Assembly: GCA_037102815.1 (NCBI GenBank)
Contig: BTPP01000001.1
Location: 2,319,001-2,383,000 of the forward strand
Length of the DNA stretch: 64,000 bases
Source of the DNA: Neurospora intermedia
Lineage: Eukaryota; Ascomycota; Sordariomycetes; Sordariales; Sordariaceae
Reading direction: 5' to 3'
The notes under the pieces were generated by a model. That model was not told where the DNA came from. It did no database searches and was given only the letters and a program-made list of their open reading frames with translations. Shown piece by piece: positions 49,708 to 62,328 of this stretch (the first letter of the stretch is position 1; every line of letters begins with the position of its first letter). The position numbers and the translations under genes were made by a program.

Positions 49708-52700
49708 GCTACGGAACTTAAGCGGGGCAGATAAACCGACTATGTTTGATTCCAAACCGCTTGTGTAAAGCCATGATCCAATTCACCTAGGGCAAGTGTT
49801 AGGTGCTAGGATTAGCTCCAGGAGTTCAGGGGACAGTGAGAGGCCCCGTATACAAGTGTAGATTGAGAACAACAATAGAGGTGGTCTTGAACTTTCGTTG
49901 TCATTACTAAAAACGACGCCTTCTCGTAAGGATGTGGTAATGGTTGCCGGCGCGCGATGTTGATGTCAAGCTTCGGGTCTTAGCTGAGCTTGGCTTGAGC
50001 TTGGCAAGCTTGGCTCTTCGCTTCGATGGTCCCACACAGTCGGATTATCCGGTTAAGTCCCTTGGGTGGCCCCGGAGCCAAGAGCCTGCTCCACCTTTTT
50101 TTTTTTTTTTTTTTCTTTCTTGTGGCTGGTTTCCGTCTTTTTATTTTGTTGCCTTGTCCCGCATGCCTAATTGCTTGAGGGTATCAATCACATAAGTTGC
50201 CTGGTTAACCGTTGTGTAATTTCACCTTTGAACTAGCTGAGTATGCACACTGTGCATGGCCGGTCTAGTTTTCTCTCGCGGATATTAAATGATAGCAAAA
50301 GGTAACTGTTACGTACCTAATCCGACAACGGCTAGCCGAGGGTTAGGCCAGTTCATCACAAAGGACCCTGCCTTCCTGTTTATCCCAAGCGTGAACGAGA
50401 AGAAGAGGAGGCTGGTTTAAGCTCATCTGGGGATAGCCGCCCCTGTAAGGCTCCAGGAACGGGCCGGATAAATCAACTGTGTTGGATTCTTGATTGACTG
50501 TGTGGGACACATAGTACTAACAGTCAAACTCGAACCAAGACCCCAAGCTTACAGTAGCATCATGGTCATCATTTCGAATCACGATAACGAGAGCTTATAG
50601 GACGATTCGTTGTGGATCACATCTACTCCTCTAACTTGCCAAGATCGCCGCAGTTGTTCCTTTTCTTAGGCGCACCATGAAAAGAATTACAGTGAATGCT
50701 GGTGAATGCTGGTGTGTTATCAGGATTTGCGAGTCTGACACGCTCGGGCTTCCGTGACTACAGGTAGCTTGAGCGGAATGGTAAGAGGGACCTTACCGAG
50801 TCAAACCTAGACTAAGGATAAAACTCTAGCAGAACATAAATCATCGAATGAATCACATTCACCATCAGACGTCTTTACATTGCGTCAAGTCTAACATGAG
50901 GCCAACTACTCACATGGTGGTTGAACCGTCAATAAATGTGGCGCCCTCATTGGCTGCACTTAATCCCCACGGTCGATAAAGGACCGAACACAGTCGATTT
51001 ATCCGACTCGTCCTGGAAGAGCATAGGTATGTATTACAAGTACCTGATGCGATGTGCCCCTGGCCCCAATCAGAGCACCCCACAACGTACCGGAAACACA
51101 ATTGAGGCGGAGCTTGCATCGTTTCCATGCTAGCTCTCTTCTTTCCTCTCTATTGACGGTCCGTTCTAACCTCCAATGTTCCGTGGGTGGGCAACCGAAC
51201 GACCTGTCTAGTGTACCTGCCTCCCTACAGTACCTGGATGGGCACTGACCGTTTTGGGATATGGCCTGCATGAGGCACGAACTTGACATTGACACCATCT
51301 CACGGCCCTGGTTGTCTCGTCGCCAAATGGATAGGGCCTTTTGTGATTATCATTTGAGTAAAATCTATTTCACCTGTCTGCGGTGCGCCAGTGAATAAAG
51401 CCATCGTTACTATGGACCACTTCGGTTAAAATTGCGACCGGGCGCATTAGCGGTGCTGGAACCAACGACAGTCCTTCAATTTCTTGAGAGGTCTTTCGGG
51501 GACTGAGGCAGAAACAACCGCCTAACTGCCTATTTGGTTGACGTTTTGAGGAGAAGCTTGGGCGCTGAACGAGGTTTTTGATGGTCGCGATTTTCATCTT
51601 GCAGATGACGGGGGTTTGTGTTAGTTCCCTTCACTTGGGAAGTGGGAAGATAACAGGCCAATGGGGAGTGGTGGAGATTCAGCTTGAGCCAAGCCACCTC
51701 AATACAAGGAGTTCCTTTGATGTCGATATGTCTGTGTGACGATGGTAGAGGTGTGCCATACTCTGCGGCACTCTCAGGCCATTTTGATCCGGGCCACCTT
51801 TGACTTTTCCTCGACAGTCGACAGGGATTTGGAAAAGCGCTCGAATGGTTTGCGTTCATGGGCGTGCTGTCCAGTGGTGGAATGACCTAGACTGCGGGCA
51901 AGAGGCAGAAGTATTACGCGAAGCCCACGTCAGGTTCGTTTTGAAGAAAATATGGTCCTCTACAATACTGAATAAACCCAATGATCGTTCGCGAAGAGCA
52001 TGGAGACTTGATATTGGGCCGGCTCCCGGGCTGAGCTTTGCTCCGAATCATCCCTTTCTCAGCTTAGATCTTACTGTCTTCGAAAGTACCTACCTTCCAG
52101 TTTCCGATCTGTTGAAAAAATTGGGACGATGAGTGCAGTAGCGGGGTAGCTTGATGTCATCATGTCGAAGGCGAACAAAGTTCCTTCCCTTTGGGGAAGC
52201 ACTTCGTGACGCGCACAGAAGCAATCGGCAGGGACACCCCTCTCCCCTCTCCCGAGCTACCGGCCCTCCGGCACACAGACGAGCGCACAAACCAAACGCA
52301 GAATTCCCAATCTTTCCATTCTGACAAAGAAGTTGGGGGTTTCTACATACCAGCCCCTGCCAATGAAAACCCTTTTCATCAGATGCCCACCTATTTTTTC
52401 ACAGAACACAAGACCAGCTACAGTACTGTCCACCCATTTGTCCATTTGCCAAGGACCAACTTGCCGGTTATATGCGAGCGCGAGCACCGACAGAGCGTAG
52501 CGTTTCTGGGATGCTACTGTATTGCGTAGTAAAAGTAAGTCCTCCCATGTTGATGATCGGTATTCCTCCGCGCCGTCCTCCGTGAAAGACTCATCCAACA
52601 TGGGCAGCACTACCGCGGCGCTGCCACACTACACAACGTCTATGTTGTAGGTACATACGTACACTACCTAGGCGAGACAGAGAATACACACCCTGCCTGA

Positions 52701-55055
52701 TCCCTACTTTGAGTTCCGGGCAACGAACGGAACGGATACATAGTACAGTACGTTCGGATTCTCAAAGTCTGGCATTCTGTCAGTTTCACAGGTGTGTACA
52801 GTTCAATGCTGATTTGATTGTCAGCGCGGTTCTCACAACAAGTGATATGATACAGATAAAACCACGTAACAACCACATTCGAAACGGAAGATCGGGTAGA
52901 GTGTATGAAGCGTCCGAAACGCACCTGGTTGATACCAAATTCTTCCACGGAGATTGTGGAAAGAATGCGTAGTGAAGGCCCGCGCTAACGAACAAACCAG
53001 GGGTGAACCACCACCGCAAACCCCGGCCTCCTTGTAACGGACCATTCGGCTGTACCATGACTCGAAATTCTCTCGCGGAGCCGTCCGTTGCCCGTGAGCC
53101 TCCCGAGCTCAGACATTCCGCTACGGGATAGTACGGGATCAGACACGGCCGTGAAAGCTCCACTGCTTCGCTCTTGGCTCTGTAGCCCTACTTTCCAAGA
53201 AAAAAAAAAAAAAAAAAAAGAGCAGAAAAAAAGCCCATTCGCCCCTGCTTTTTTCCGTCTTCGACCGTTGTGGTGAGCCGCAGATATCCATGCATCATAG
53301 ATGGAGCGATGGAGCCTCAACTCGACAGTCCACCGTTGACGGGCAGTGGAGACCAATGGAGTTGCAGCATCGACAGAAAACATGCCAATTGTTTCGAGGG
53401 CACGTACAGCGTCGCAACTGATACCCTCGCGACGGAGCATACCCCGTTGAAGAAACTCAAGCGAATCATGACCTACGGCACCGTTAAAAAGGAGATTTTT
53501 TTTTATCGGCCCCATCATCATCGGCCGGTCACGATGGTCTGCATAACGATAGTTTGACAGTTTGACTACAAGCGACGGCCGGTGGTGGATGGGATGGGAT
53601 GGATGGATGATAGGTCGAACATGGCTTTCCTGTGATGAGTACATCTAAGTTTAGTTTTGCCCTCTCCCCATCGTGCCCGAAAGAGACTGATAATGATGCA
53701 AAAGTTGCTGACCCTTGTCTATGGCTTTTGGTCGAGAAACTAGCAGTTGGAGGGCGGAGAGATCTGATTGGATGAAACAAACGTTTCTCGTGTCCATTTT
53801 TGGATACTTGCCTGCCGTCCCAAGCCCCTGCGACTCCTTTCTTCTCACCTCCTGACTGGCCTTTTTATTGAGCTTGGCGGCCGGGGCGCGATGCATCGTC
53901 ATTGCCGTGAGGCTCGGTTTTGCTCGATCTGGGGGACGCCAACGACAACAACGACAATGCTGCCAGGTCCCCTATTTTCACCCACCAGTCCACCCACCAG
54001 TGAGGTTTTCTAATAGCAAGCAAGCTCGCCATGTGACATTTGTCACTACACATGCATGCCATAGAGTGGCTTACCTCTTGGGGAGGGGGGTCAAGTGCAA
54101 GTTTTGATACCCCAGAGCGAAAAAAAACATGCCTTGACATGTGCTATGCTTGTAAGCACAGATTTTGGTACCTCTGTCCTCGAAAATTGACTTGTTTTGT
54201 CTGGGTCGAGAGATGGCCAGCCTGGGTTTGGTTGCCATGAAGGTCACCTTTTGGTCCCTGATCCTATCGCGTCTTGGTCTTTCTCTTTTGTTCCTTCATG
54301 GGATTTTCGGAGACAACGACAGGCCAGCCGGCACATGCAGGTAGGGTGCAGGTGTGCTGGTCTCCTCGTCCACGCCGCCGTCGACGCCATCCACGCCCGT
54401 CCCACGGTCACGCATGGGTTTGTGCACCGAAGTTTGCGGGCTTGACTGCTTTGGGCGTAGTCGGTTTCTATTCTTAAAATTAACCTTCTTTGGCCTTCTT
54501 GGTCTGCTCCACTTCCCTTGGCTGCCCTGCTGCCACATCCGACCGAGAAACACCCGGCTCAGCCACTCAGAGGTGAGGAAGCAGAAAACACACTGCTAGC
54601 CCTAAAGCCACTCACCATCACCCCCTAATTGTTAGGCCGTCTTACAGCCTGCCTTCCCACTCTCACCCGTCATCAGATGACTTTCCCCAGATCTCTCACT
54701 CTCTGCCGACAGACACAGATTCGCAATCTCGGCAGCCAGTGCGCAAAGCCTCAATTCCTTATTTCCGAGAGCTTGTGGTATCCTTTTTTTCGAACGACCC
54801 ATCGACCGCTTTCGGGTTAGCAGGCCGCAATGGTCAGAGAGCTCCGATACAACGTTCCACTCCGAATGCCCGCGGCTTCCGCCAACAAACCTACCTCCTT
54901 TTCATCATGGGTTGACCAATGTACCTATCTAGACCGTTGTGGCTGACCACACACACAAGCTACCCGCCTTTGATTAGGTATTCAAGTTCCTTTTCCGCCA
55001 TCTAATCCAAACTTCAGGCTATACCATGAGAGCGATGGGAAGCCATTTCTTTAGC

Positions 55056-55560
55056 CTACGCTCTACATACCCAACCTTCTACGCAGTACATTCTCATCGA
55101 CACTTGCTCACCACCAGATGCACCCCACGACCAAGCCCAACTGGTCTTGTCGTGTGTCGTTGGACAAGTGTCAACAAGGTCACCGAACTGCACCTTCCGT
55201 ACCTGAGTTCCTACTCCGGATATCGTAAACCCTGGACGCCCGGGGGCGGTGAGCATTCGCACAGCTGTTGTGCAGATGAACGACAGGCACAGATGCGAAT
55301 CATTCGGTGCATCAAAAAATGGCTTCGCAGCAATCGCATGGGTCCTTGCTTCCACCCTACACTACAATATCGGCTCTGATACCATTCACGGTGTTCACCC
55401 GTGCCCCGGTACCTTGCCGCCAATCCTTGAAAGATGCGCGTGTGCAAAGTTTGTTATCGGGGTGAACCGCCTTCAACAACTCCACGTGCGCGCGGATCTC
55501 GCGGCTATTCTCACGAATTGCTGCAACATGCCGAGGGCAAACCTTCAAAGGAGCCGGCAA
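55056..55560 (-). pseudogene. Possible decayed gene fragment
   Basis: On the minus strand two neighbouring frames have protein-like composition. The upstream one (55,560-55,357) includes HVAAIRENSREIRAHVELL, the downstream one (55,355-55,056) includes AIAAKPFFDAPNDSHLCLSF and RPGFTISGVGTQVRKVQFGD. They abut in different frames, and no intron with a proper branch point joins them. Overlapping open frames also exist on the + strand, so the case is weak. I recognise no family. Confidence 0.2.
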
Positions 55561-58500
55561 AACCTAGGTCGTCCACTGTCTCCTGCGCCTCAATCTCTAC
55601 TATACAGAAACTAATTATAGACACATCCCGATCAGGGAACCCTTGGAGAAGTCATCTCCCGCTTGCCATTGGCATCGTCGCTGGGTTGAGCCACTCGACC
55701 ACTCGAATAGTGATAGGTGAGGTGACAACTACATTGCTGTCATCACCATCCTTTCCTATCTGGGCTCCGAGACTGTCACCATCGGCACCGAAAACCCTCT
55801 TCTCGAACATCACGGGGAACATCATAGCATTTCATCCGACTGAGCATGCATCATTGCCAGGCACAACATGATAGACGGTAGATATACTGTCGCCTCAACC
55901 ACTTCCGTCCTTCCAGGCTGTGTCGCTAATCAATACACAGCATGTTAGCCTCACATAACGAATTTGCACGGGTATTCTATGCATGACACGTACGTCACAG
56001 CCATGCGTTTGTGAAACCTCAAAGCGCGGTGAGAGACGGGACGAGATCATCGAGAAGACCAGCTCAAGTCACACGGGGCTGCCTACCTCACCATGCATTT
56101 CTACACCCGACACAATGGGTATAGCTCTCAATGCCTGGAGTATTTCCCGATCTTTCGGCGCCTATCCATCATTATCAAGTGATTCTTCAGGGCAGGCACA
56201 GGAGGGATGGAAATACCCCGATGTCTGTTCCCGTTGCCTTGCTATTTGTTTCTGGGATGTGTGGCTGGGCTTTGCAGCAAACATGGTGCGTTTACCAGAA
56301 AAGAGATCACAACAGTATCTTCGTGGACACTGAGATTTCCTTCTCTGGGTCGAACAGACGCTGTGTCGAGGATTCACTCTTTCCTCTCCTTGTCTGATGA
56401 TATATCCTAAGAGGGAATATTGTTCGGGCGGTACAGATCCGGTGACGTTTGCCCAGCGTGGTCCCCTGCCCGCTCACTCAAGGGCTTGGGTCACATGCGG
56501 ATTGCCTCATTCCATGAGCTCCTGTACCGTCGGGGTAGGCCAGGGTGGTCGCTTCCCAACCTCGAGCAAACAACCAGCAATCCGTGTGCAAGAATTTAGG
56601 GTAGCAGCCAGCAAACAAGGGGATTCTGGTACCTGACAGCTAACTCGACAATGAGGCAAGGCTAACACTTAGCAAAGATATGCAATCATTTGTGCAAGGT
56701 CAAAACAGAGAAAAAGCGTCAGGAAATGGAGACAAGTGTTGACAAGACGGCCCAGAATAAGCAAACGTTGCAGCATTAACAACGAACCCGGCCTCCAACA
56801 CCTTCCTTTCTCTCGGCACTACAAGTTTGTTGGGCCAGCACAAGCTTCGTCTGCTTCCTTCCTGTCCTTTGTGTTTCGTCGACAAATCATATCTGTATTC
56901 CCTTATCTACTCTCACAGGCGCCACGCTCAAAATTTCATTTTTCTTGTCACACAGTTTCCCTACGGGAATACCACTTTGCAGCCGTAGACTGACTCTCCA
57001 CTGCTGGCTGGCGAAAGCTTGCTTCCTGGCTGGAAATTAAATAATCCGGCAGATCGAGTTATCTCACGCGAGACTCCTTGAGATGGGGCCGATTAACTGC
57101 GGTAGACATCGCCGAGACTTCGTCCCCCCAACGAGGGAGATCTACTGGTTGATAAACGACTCACTTGACTCCAATCGACCGCAATGAGTTTCGAAATCCT
57201 AGATCTCCATCTTCATGCCCAATTCCGTCACTCCCTTGCCTCATCTCCATAGTATTTTCTTTTCCCATGGCGCATTTTTCACTGCCATTCTCAAACCGTT
57301 GGGAGAGGCTAGGATATGGCCCGGCATAGCATAGTGTAGTACACTAGCAGTTCCTCGTCCGCCTGCCTCAACTCCAATCTTTCACTCCACCGGAACATGC
57401 TCCCCACATTGCAATTTCTCGTATTCCGTTGCACTAAGCAGAGACTAAAAAGTAACCCATCAAGGTTCCATAGGTCCATCGATGGTGGTCCATTCCATGG
57501 TGCTCGGGCGGCTATCCTTTTCAAGCGCCTCGCAGGGAATCACTACATGGGAGGGTACTGACTTTCTCCGACAAGGTAGGCCCCTGTGTGGGTTGAAGCG
57601 GAATGAAAGGGTGAGGTTGGGGAAGTTATTCCCAAATTGTACAGCATAGCCGAACAACAGGAACGGCGATCAGGAAAGAGGGCTCCTTCCGCATCGCTCC
57701 GGTCGCCGTCGCCATTACTGCTGTCGCCGCTCTCCTCATTGTCGCTGTCGCTGCCGCGCTTCCGTATAGATCCGACTACTCTGTTCAGGTTGTGAGCGAC
57801 TCGTCCACTATGTACTGAGGCACTACACTACGAGTCACTCGATAACCACTGGATAGACGGTCGTAGTTTTACGCCCTCCTTCCTGCCTCACGTAACTAGT
57901 AGCAGGGACAGGGACGTGACTTCCATCTAGAGAGCCACAGCGGTGGCCAAGACCAGACCGGCTTTGACGCTCAAAAGAAGACAGCTAAAGAAAAGAAACA
58001 AAGGTTGCCCAGCTACAGCATTTGCAGCTCGCTTCGCCCTTCAGTCCCAGGTTCCTCATCCTCAACCCCGGTTCTTGTCTTGGTCCTTGTCCATGTCGCC
58101 TACGGTGCCGGGCGCGACGGCACTGCTGCGGTAAGTGCACGCTCCGGCCCGAGGAGAACCAGCCAACAGGGTCAAGTTGCGAAAGTCTCATGTTCCACTG
58201 TGCCATCGTACAACACTTTACTCAAACTCAGACCCTGGCCCGTGTTCTGCCTAGTCTACATCTGGCTGCTTCAGGGAACGCAAGGTCGGTTCGGTTTGTT
58301 GAGTGAAACAAACGGTTGAACTGACTGAGCTTGTCTCAACCGAGGTTAGGCGAGGACAAATTGCCGGCCTGGTCGTGCTGGATCGGGGCCAGACAGGGAC
58401 TGCAAGTGAATGAGTGTGTAAATGGATGATGTGATGTGGATCACAGAGTACCGCACGATCGTCATGATGTATTCCCGATCCTTCATGTCAGTGCCCCGGT

Positions 58501-59587
58501 GAGCTGCACATACATACCCTTGACCAGACGGAAGCGGAGTGGTCAAGTAGCGTTGGAGGGCTGTTTGGGTTGGGAACCTGAAGCCGAATGGAGAGAGACG
58601 AGGAGATAAGATGGGTACCTCTAGGTGACCCGGCCATGTGTTCGATCATGAAGCTTTCGCTTTTACTGTACCACATGTGTTACAAAGGCAATTAGAGGCC
58701 TTTAGAGTGCGGCATGCGCATGATCGGGAGGAGTGTCTCCTTGCATTTGGGTAGAAAATCTGCCGAAATCCGCCAGCAGACCAAGTCAAGAAGCCGGATG
58801 AGGAACACAAAAAAAAAAAAAAAAAACATATACAGCTTGAAGCCTTCCAGCTCATCTTATTACCATCAAACAATCTCCACGGTGAAACCACCACCAGAGC
58901 TTCTCAACGAGTCAATCTACTTCCAGAGGGAAGGAGCTGGACGAACTAAAACCAGGCTGACATTCGCCCCTTCCATTGCCCTCCTCCCCTGGCGTTCTGA
59001 GACTACCAAGGCGGGTCCTTACCTCCGTTGACTAAGCGCACTGACCACCCCATTGTCCATCAAACCCTTCACGCCTTTCTCTGCAAAGCAAGCCTCATAC
59101 CTCATGCAGGCAACATACCTTAATTTCACCACTACAAGAAGGGGCCAGGAAAGTCACATGTGACCGCTTCGAAGCGCGAGTCTCAGCCGGGGCGGCGGCG
59201 GAGAGTGCAGTCGTGCAGGTAGTGTAGTGTAGCACGAGAAGAGACAGGAACACCTTTTCTTGTTACACATTTCACCGATATACTCAGACAGGTACACATA
59301 CTGGACAGGAGGAGTTCAACTCCAGATTCAATCCAGGGCAATGTCAAGTTTTAGGTCCGAGAGAAGTAAAAGAAGTGAGGGAAGTGGTCTCGCCTGTAGA
59401 GATGAACGAATTTGGACCTTGTTCCGGGATTTCATCAACTTATGTACAAGCTACAAACAGCATGGGCGTGGACCTTCGGGCCGTTTGATAGTTTGCCTGC
59501 CTCGTTCCCTTTGGTATCCAGCTGCGTGGTCTGGCAAGATATATTACCGTTCGTCCGTTCGGCCGTCCATTCATTGAACAGGACAGA

Positions 59588-59602
59588 TAGCTAGCTAGCT
59601 AG
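59588..59602. repeat. (TAGC)n microsatellite
   Basis: Short perfect run of about four TAGC units (self-complementary AGCT words), in intergenic DNA. Confidence 0.8.
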
Positions 59603-59890
59603 CCATGGACAAGCCCGGACAGCAAAGACAAGGATAAGCAAAAAGCACTGTCACTACATATGTACTTGAATGCCCCTGGCTCGCTCGAACTGGGAGCGGG
59701 AAAGCGGACAACAAAAACAATGGAGTACTGTACCGCGTGGTTGGTTCCTGGGGTCCGTCGTGTCGGCTCTTTAGATTTCAGACTCCATTCCAGACTCCGC
59801 ACGTACATACATGTGTACGTCAACCATATCATCACCACCATTCCTACATACAAGTGTAATGTAATCCGAAATCCCAGGCTGGTTGTTGTT

Positions 59891-59910
59891 GTGTATGTGT
59901 GTGTGTGTGT
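59891..59910. repeat. (GT)n microsatellite
   Basis: GTGTATGTGTGTGTGTGTGT, a dinucleotide run with one interruption, preceded by (GTT)n. Confidence 0.9.
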
Positions 59911-60171
59911 CCGGGGATAACAAAACTTCCATGGAGTCAGTCAGACGACGGTGAGAGCTGCTATAATCGGCATACTATGCAGTACACACACAAAGAGCGC
60001 AGATATGTGTAGGGTGGAGATTCAAGATCAAAACAAGAAAGGTAAGGAAGGGGAATGAGATGAGATGAAACAAGAATAAGCTTCTGACACGTGCGAACCA
60101 TGCATTTGGGTATCTCATCCCAGTAGTGTAGCAGGCTGAACACGTGTGTTAGTGGTATGGTAGGTATGTTG

Positions 60172-60201
60172 CCCCCTCCCCCTCCCCCTCCCCCTCCCCC
60201 T
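60172..60201. repeat. (CCCCCT)5 tract, G-quadruplex-capable on the minus strand
   Basis: Five perfect CCCCCT units. The minus strand reads (AGGGGG)5, with five G5 runs separated by one base, a pattern that favours a very stable G-quadruplex. It lies in the gene-poor region; no gene start is close enough to call it a promoter element. Confidence 0.9.
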
Positions 60202-60834
60202 ATCATGGTGTCATCGCGACGAGGCTGCGCTGACCGCTGTGCCGAATGGGTATATCCACCGCAATGGATGATTGTGGTGTGATTGTGCATAGGCAGGAAA
60301 ATACTGTACTTTAACGTAACGTCGTTGACTTTTGAGAAATCGCTAACAACATTTCGTCTTCAATCCTCCTCTCCGTGTATACTTATGTAGACTACCATAG
60401 GTGAAGATGACATGCGTTGCACTAGTGTAACCACCTCACCTAGGTATCCTTCGGCTCGTTGGTTCTTTCTACATTGGGGATCATTTTTTAGCGCAGTCCC
60501 TTTGAAGGCAGTCAGTTACTCACTTAATTTAGGTAGCTCGTCCCTTCGCTTCCTTCCCCTCACATTTTTTACTGTAACAGGCGTACTGATTGACTGGAGT
60601 TGGGGGGGCAGGCGAGACTGAATCGAACTGAACCAACAGGCAGACCGTAACCGCAACCGTGACAAGAATGGCCGTCACATTCTGGGCAACAGCGAGAACA
60701 CTCGAAAATATACACACAAAGCACCGCCACAATCAGGCCCAAAAAGTCGGTGATTGATTGAACTTATGCGATACAACGTTGCATACATACATGCGTCCTT
60801 TGGTGGCGGGCTACTTAACTGTGCAGTATGGTAC

Positions 60835-60870
60835 GGTGTTGGTGTTGGTGTTGGTGTTGGTGTTGGTGTT
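60835..60870. repeat. (GGTGTT)6 microsatellite
   Basis: Six perfect GGTGTT units, in intergenic DNA. Read in either strand it could code a dipeptide repeat, but no gene model includes it. Confidence 0.9.
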
Positions 60871-62328
60871 GCCGCCAACACTTGCTGCCAACCGCAGCAT
60901 TGATGTTACACAAAACCATAACCGCGGGACAGATGCTCCTCCTTTGTTGTTGTCTTATCAACTACCCCTTCTTCTTCTTTTCAAAGTCGGAATAGGTAGT
61001 CCAAATTCGCAAGAGCCTTTCGAGATCGGGACATGTTGGTTCTCCTTTGGCAGAGATAAGGTTTCTTGAGATGAGAAACATACTAGAAAGCAATAGAGAA
61101 CAACTGAAAACAACAGATGAAAACTGATGCCGTTACACGCGTGGCAACAAGAAGCATAAACCCGATGCCTCACCTGCCAATCCTGCGTCTCTTTTAGGGA
61201 GCAGCGGCCCGTTTGGCGGCTCACTAAGGTTCAAGGAGGCAAGTGAGATGTCATGTGCTTCAACATGAGCAAGCACCTGGACAAAAGATGAAGTATTCCT
61301 GATGTAAATGTTCTGTTCTCAAATGTTTGTTCTTCTAATCCAAGCGACAGATGTGCGAGACAGCTATGATCAGTAGGTCGGCGCCGTTCACTCCTGAACT
61401 GCTTCAAAAGGTAATCTCTATCTTCTTGCCATTTTTGCTTGCCCAAAACTTGCCATATCCATAGCTGTCTACCTAATATAACTGAGCTACCTGTCTAAAT
61501 AAAGTAAACTTCATCACCCATTACACATATCCCTCCTACCATAGCATTCTCGATAAACCTGCCACGGTCCTTTCCTATCACTGCTTTTGCGGTGCCATAT
61601 CATACCCTGATAATAGGCTGATGTTAGATAGTTCTGCTCACATCTCGTGAGGCCCGGTCCTTGACGACGCTTCCTGCTTGCTTACAAAATCCCTCTGAGT
61701 CGTCCCATAACTTTTGTTTCCAATCCAAACGAAATATCGGTATCGTGTCCCATCACCGGAACCAGTTTCCATCTCATTGCCGTTGATGTGCATTATGTCT
61801 TTGGCTCTCCTTCAAACACCATTCTGACTGGAGACTTATCTTTATCATGCACATTTTAGCTTGTATCTTGCCACACCCAGTCATCGAGTAGAACACCGCG
61901 CCGAACATATTTCATGTGTTTCGACGGCCTGTCACACTTCGCAGGCCACTCACTTCCTCACAAACCTCAACAATCCAAAGCATCAATTGTGAACCACACT
62001 TATGTCATCCCGATCGTCGGTTGGCACCACCCACGATCAGAGCAGCTTAACCCTGGGGGTGATTAAGGTGGCTGTTCCTGCGGACCGCAAATGGCATGTA
62101 TATTTGTCCAAGACATGACGTTGTTCAGGGCATTGAGTCATATTGTATTATTTTGCGTGGCGTGGCCCTTGCATGTAGGCGTTGTAATTGAGGGAGAAAA
62201 GGTTGTTCGAGGAAGGAGACCATGGATATATTTGCAGTAACGACCAAACAGTGGACAATTCTTGAGAGTAGGTATAGTGTGTGTACAGGCTTCGTTGGGA
62301 TGTGGTGGCTCAAGTGATCAGCTCAAGC

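Larger units (their letters stand above)
46401..62328. other. Gene-poor euchromatic region of about 16 kb
   Basis: No gene with a recognisable domain, good splice structure and normal length was found on either strand. The composition is that of the neighbouring genic DNA, not of the AT-rich block, so it is not an obvious RIP-mutated repeat. It carries homopolymer tracts (T19 at 50,096-50,114, A20 at 53,200-53,219, A18 at 58,809-58,826), microsatellites near 59.6, 59.9, 60.2 and 60.8 kb, and a few weak coding-like stretches (49,540-49,707; 55,056-55,560 minus; about 57,620-57,818). It may hold long regulatory DNA for the Zn2Cys6 gene, noncoding RNAs, small lineage-specific genes, or relics. 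Confidence 0.6.

Noticed and set aside
49690-49730. Resemblance of GGAACTTAAGCGGGGC to part of a 5S rRNA
   Set aside because: Only a short word matches; the rest of the 120-nt 5S sequence is absent.
50460-50600. tRNA-like GGTTCGAG word on the minus strand
   Set aside because: No matching A box at the right distance and no cloverleaf could be drawn.
52985-53644. 219-codon open frame on the minus strand
   Set aside because: It runs through the A20 tract (read as poly-Phe), overlaps open frames on the other strand, and shows no domain, splice sites or leader.
57620-57818. Open stretch ending in an Ala/Val-rich membrane-like segment
   Set aside because: It has no start codon after the preceding in-frame stop and no clear acceptor site; the Ala/Val content comes from a GTCGCC/GTCGCT-type simple-sequence bias.
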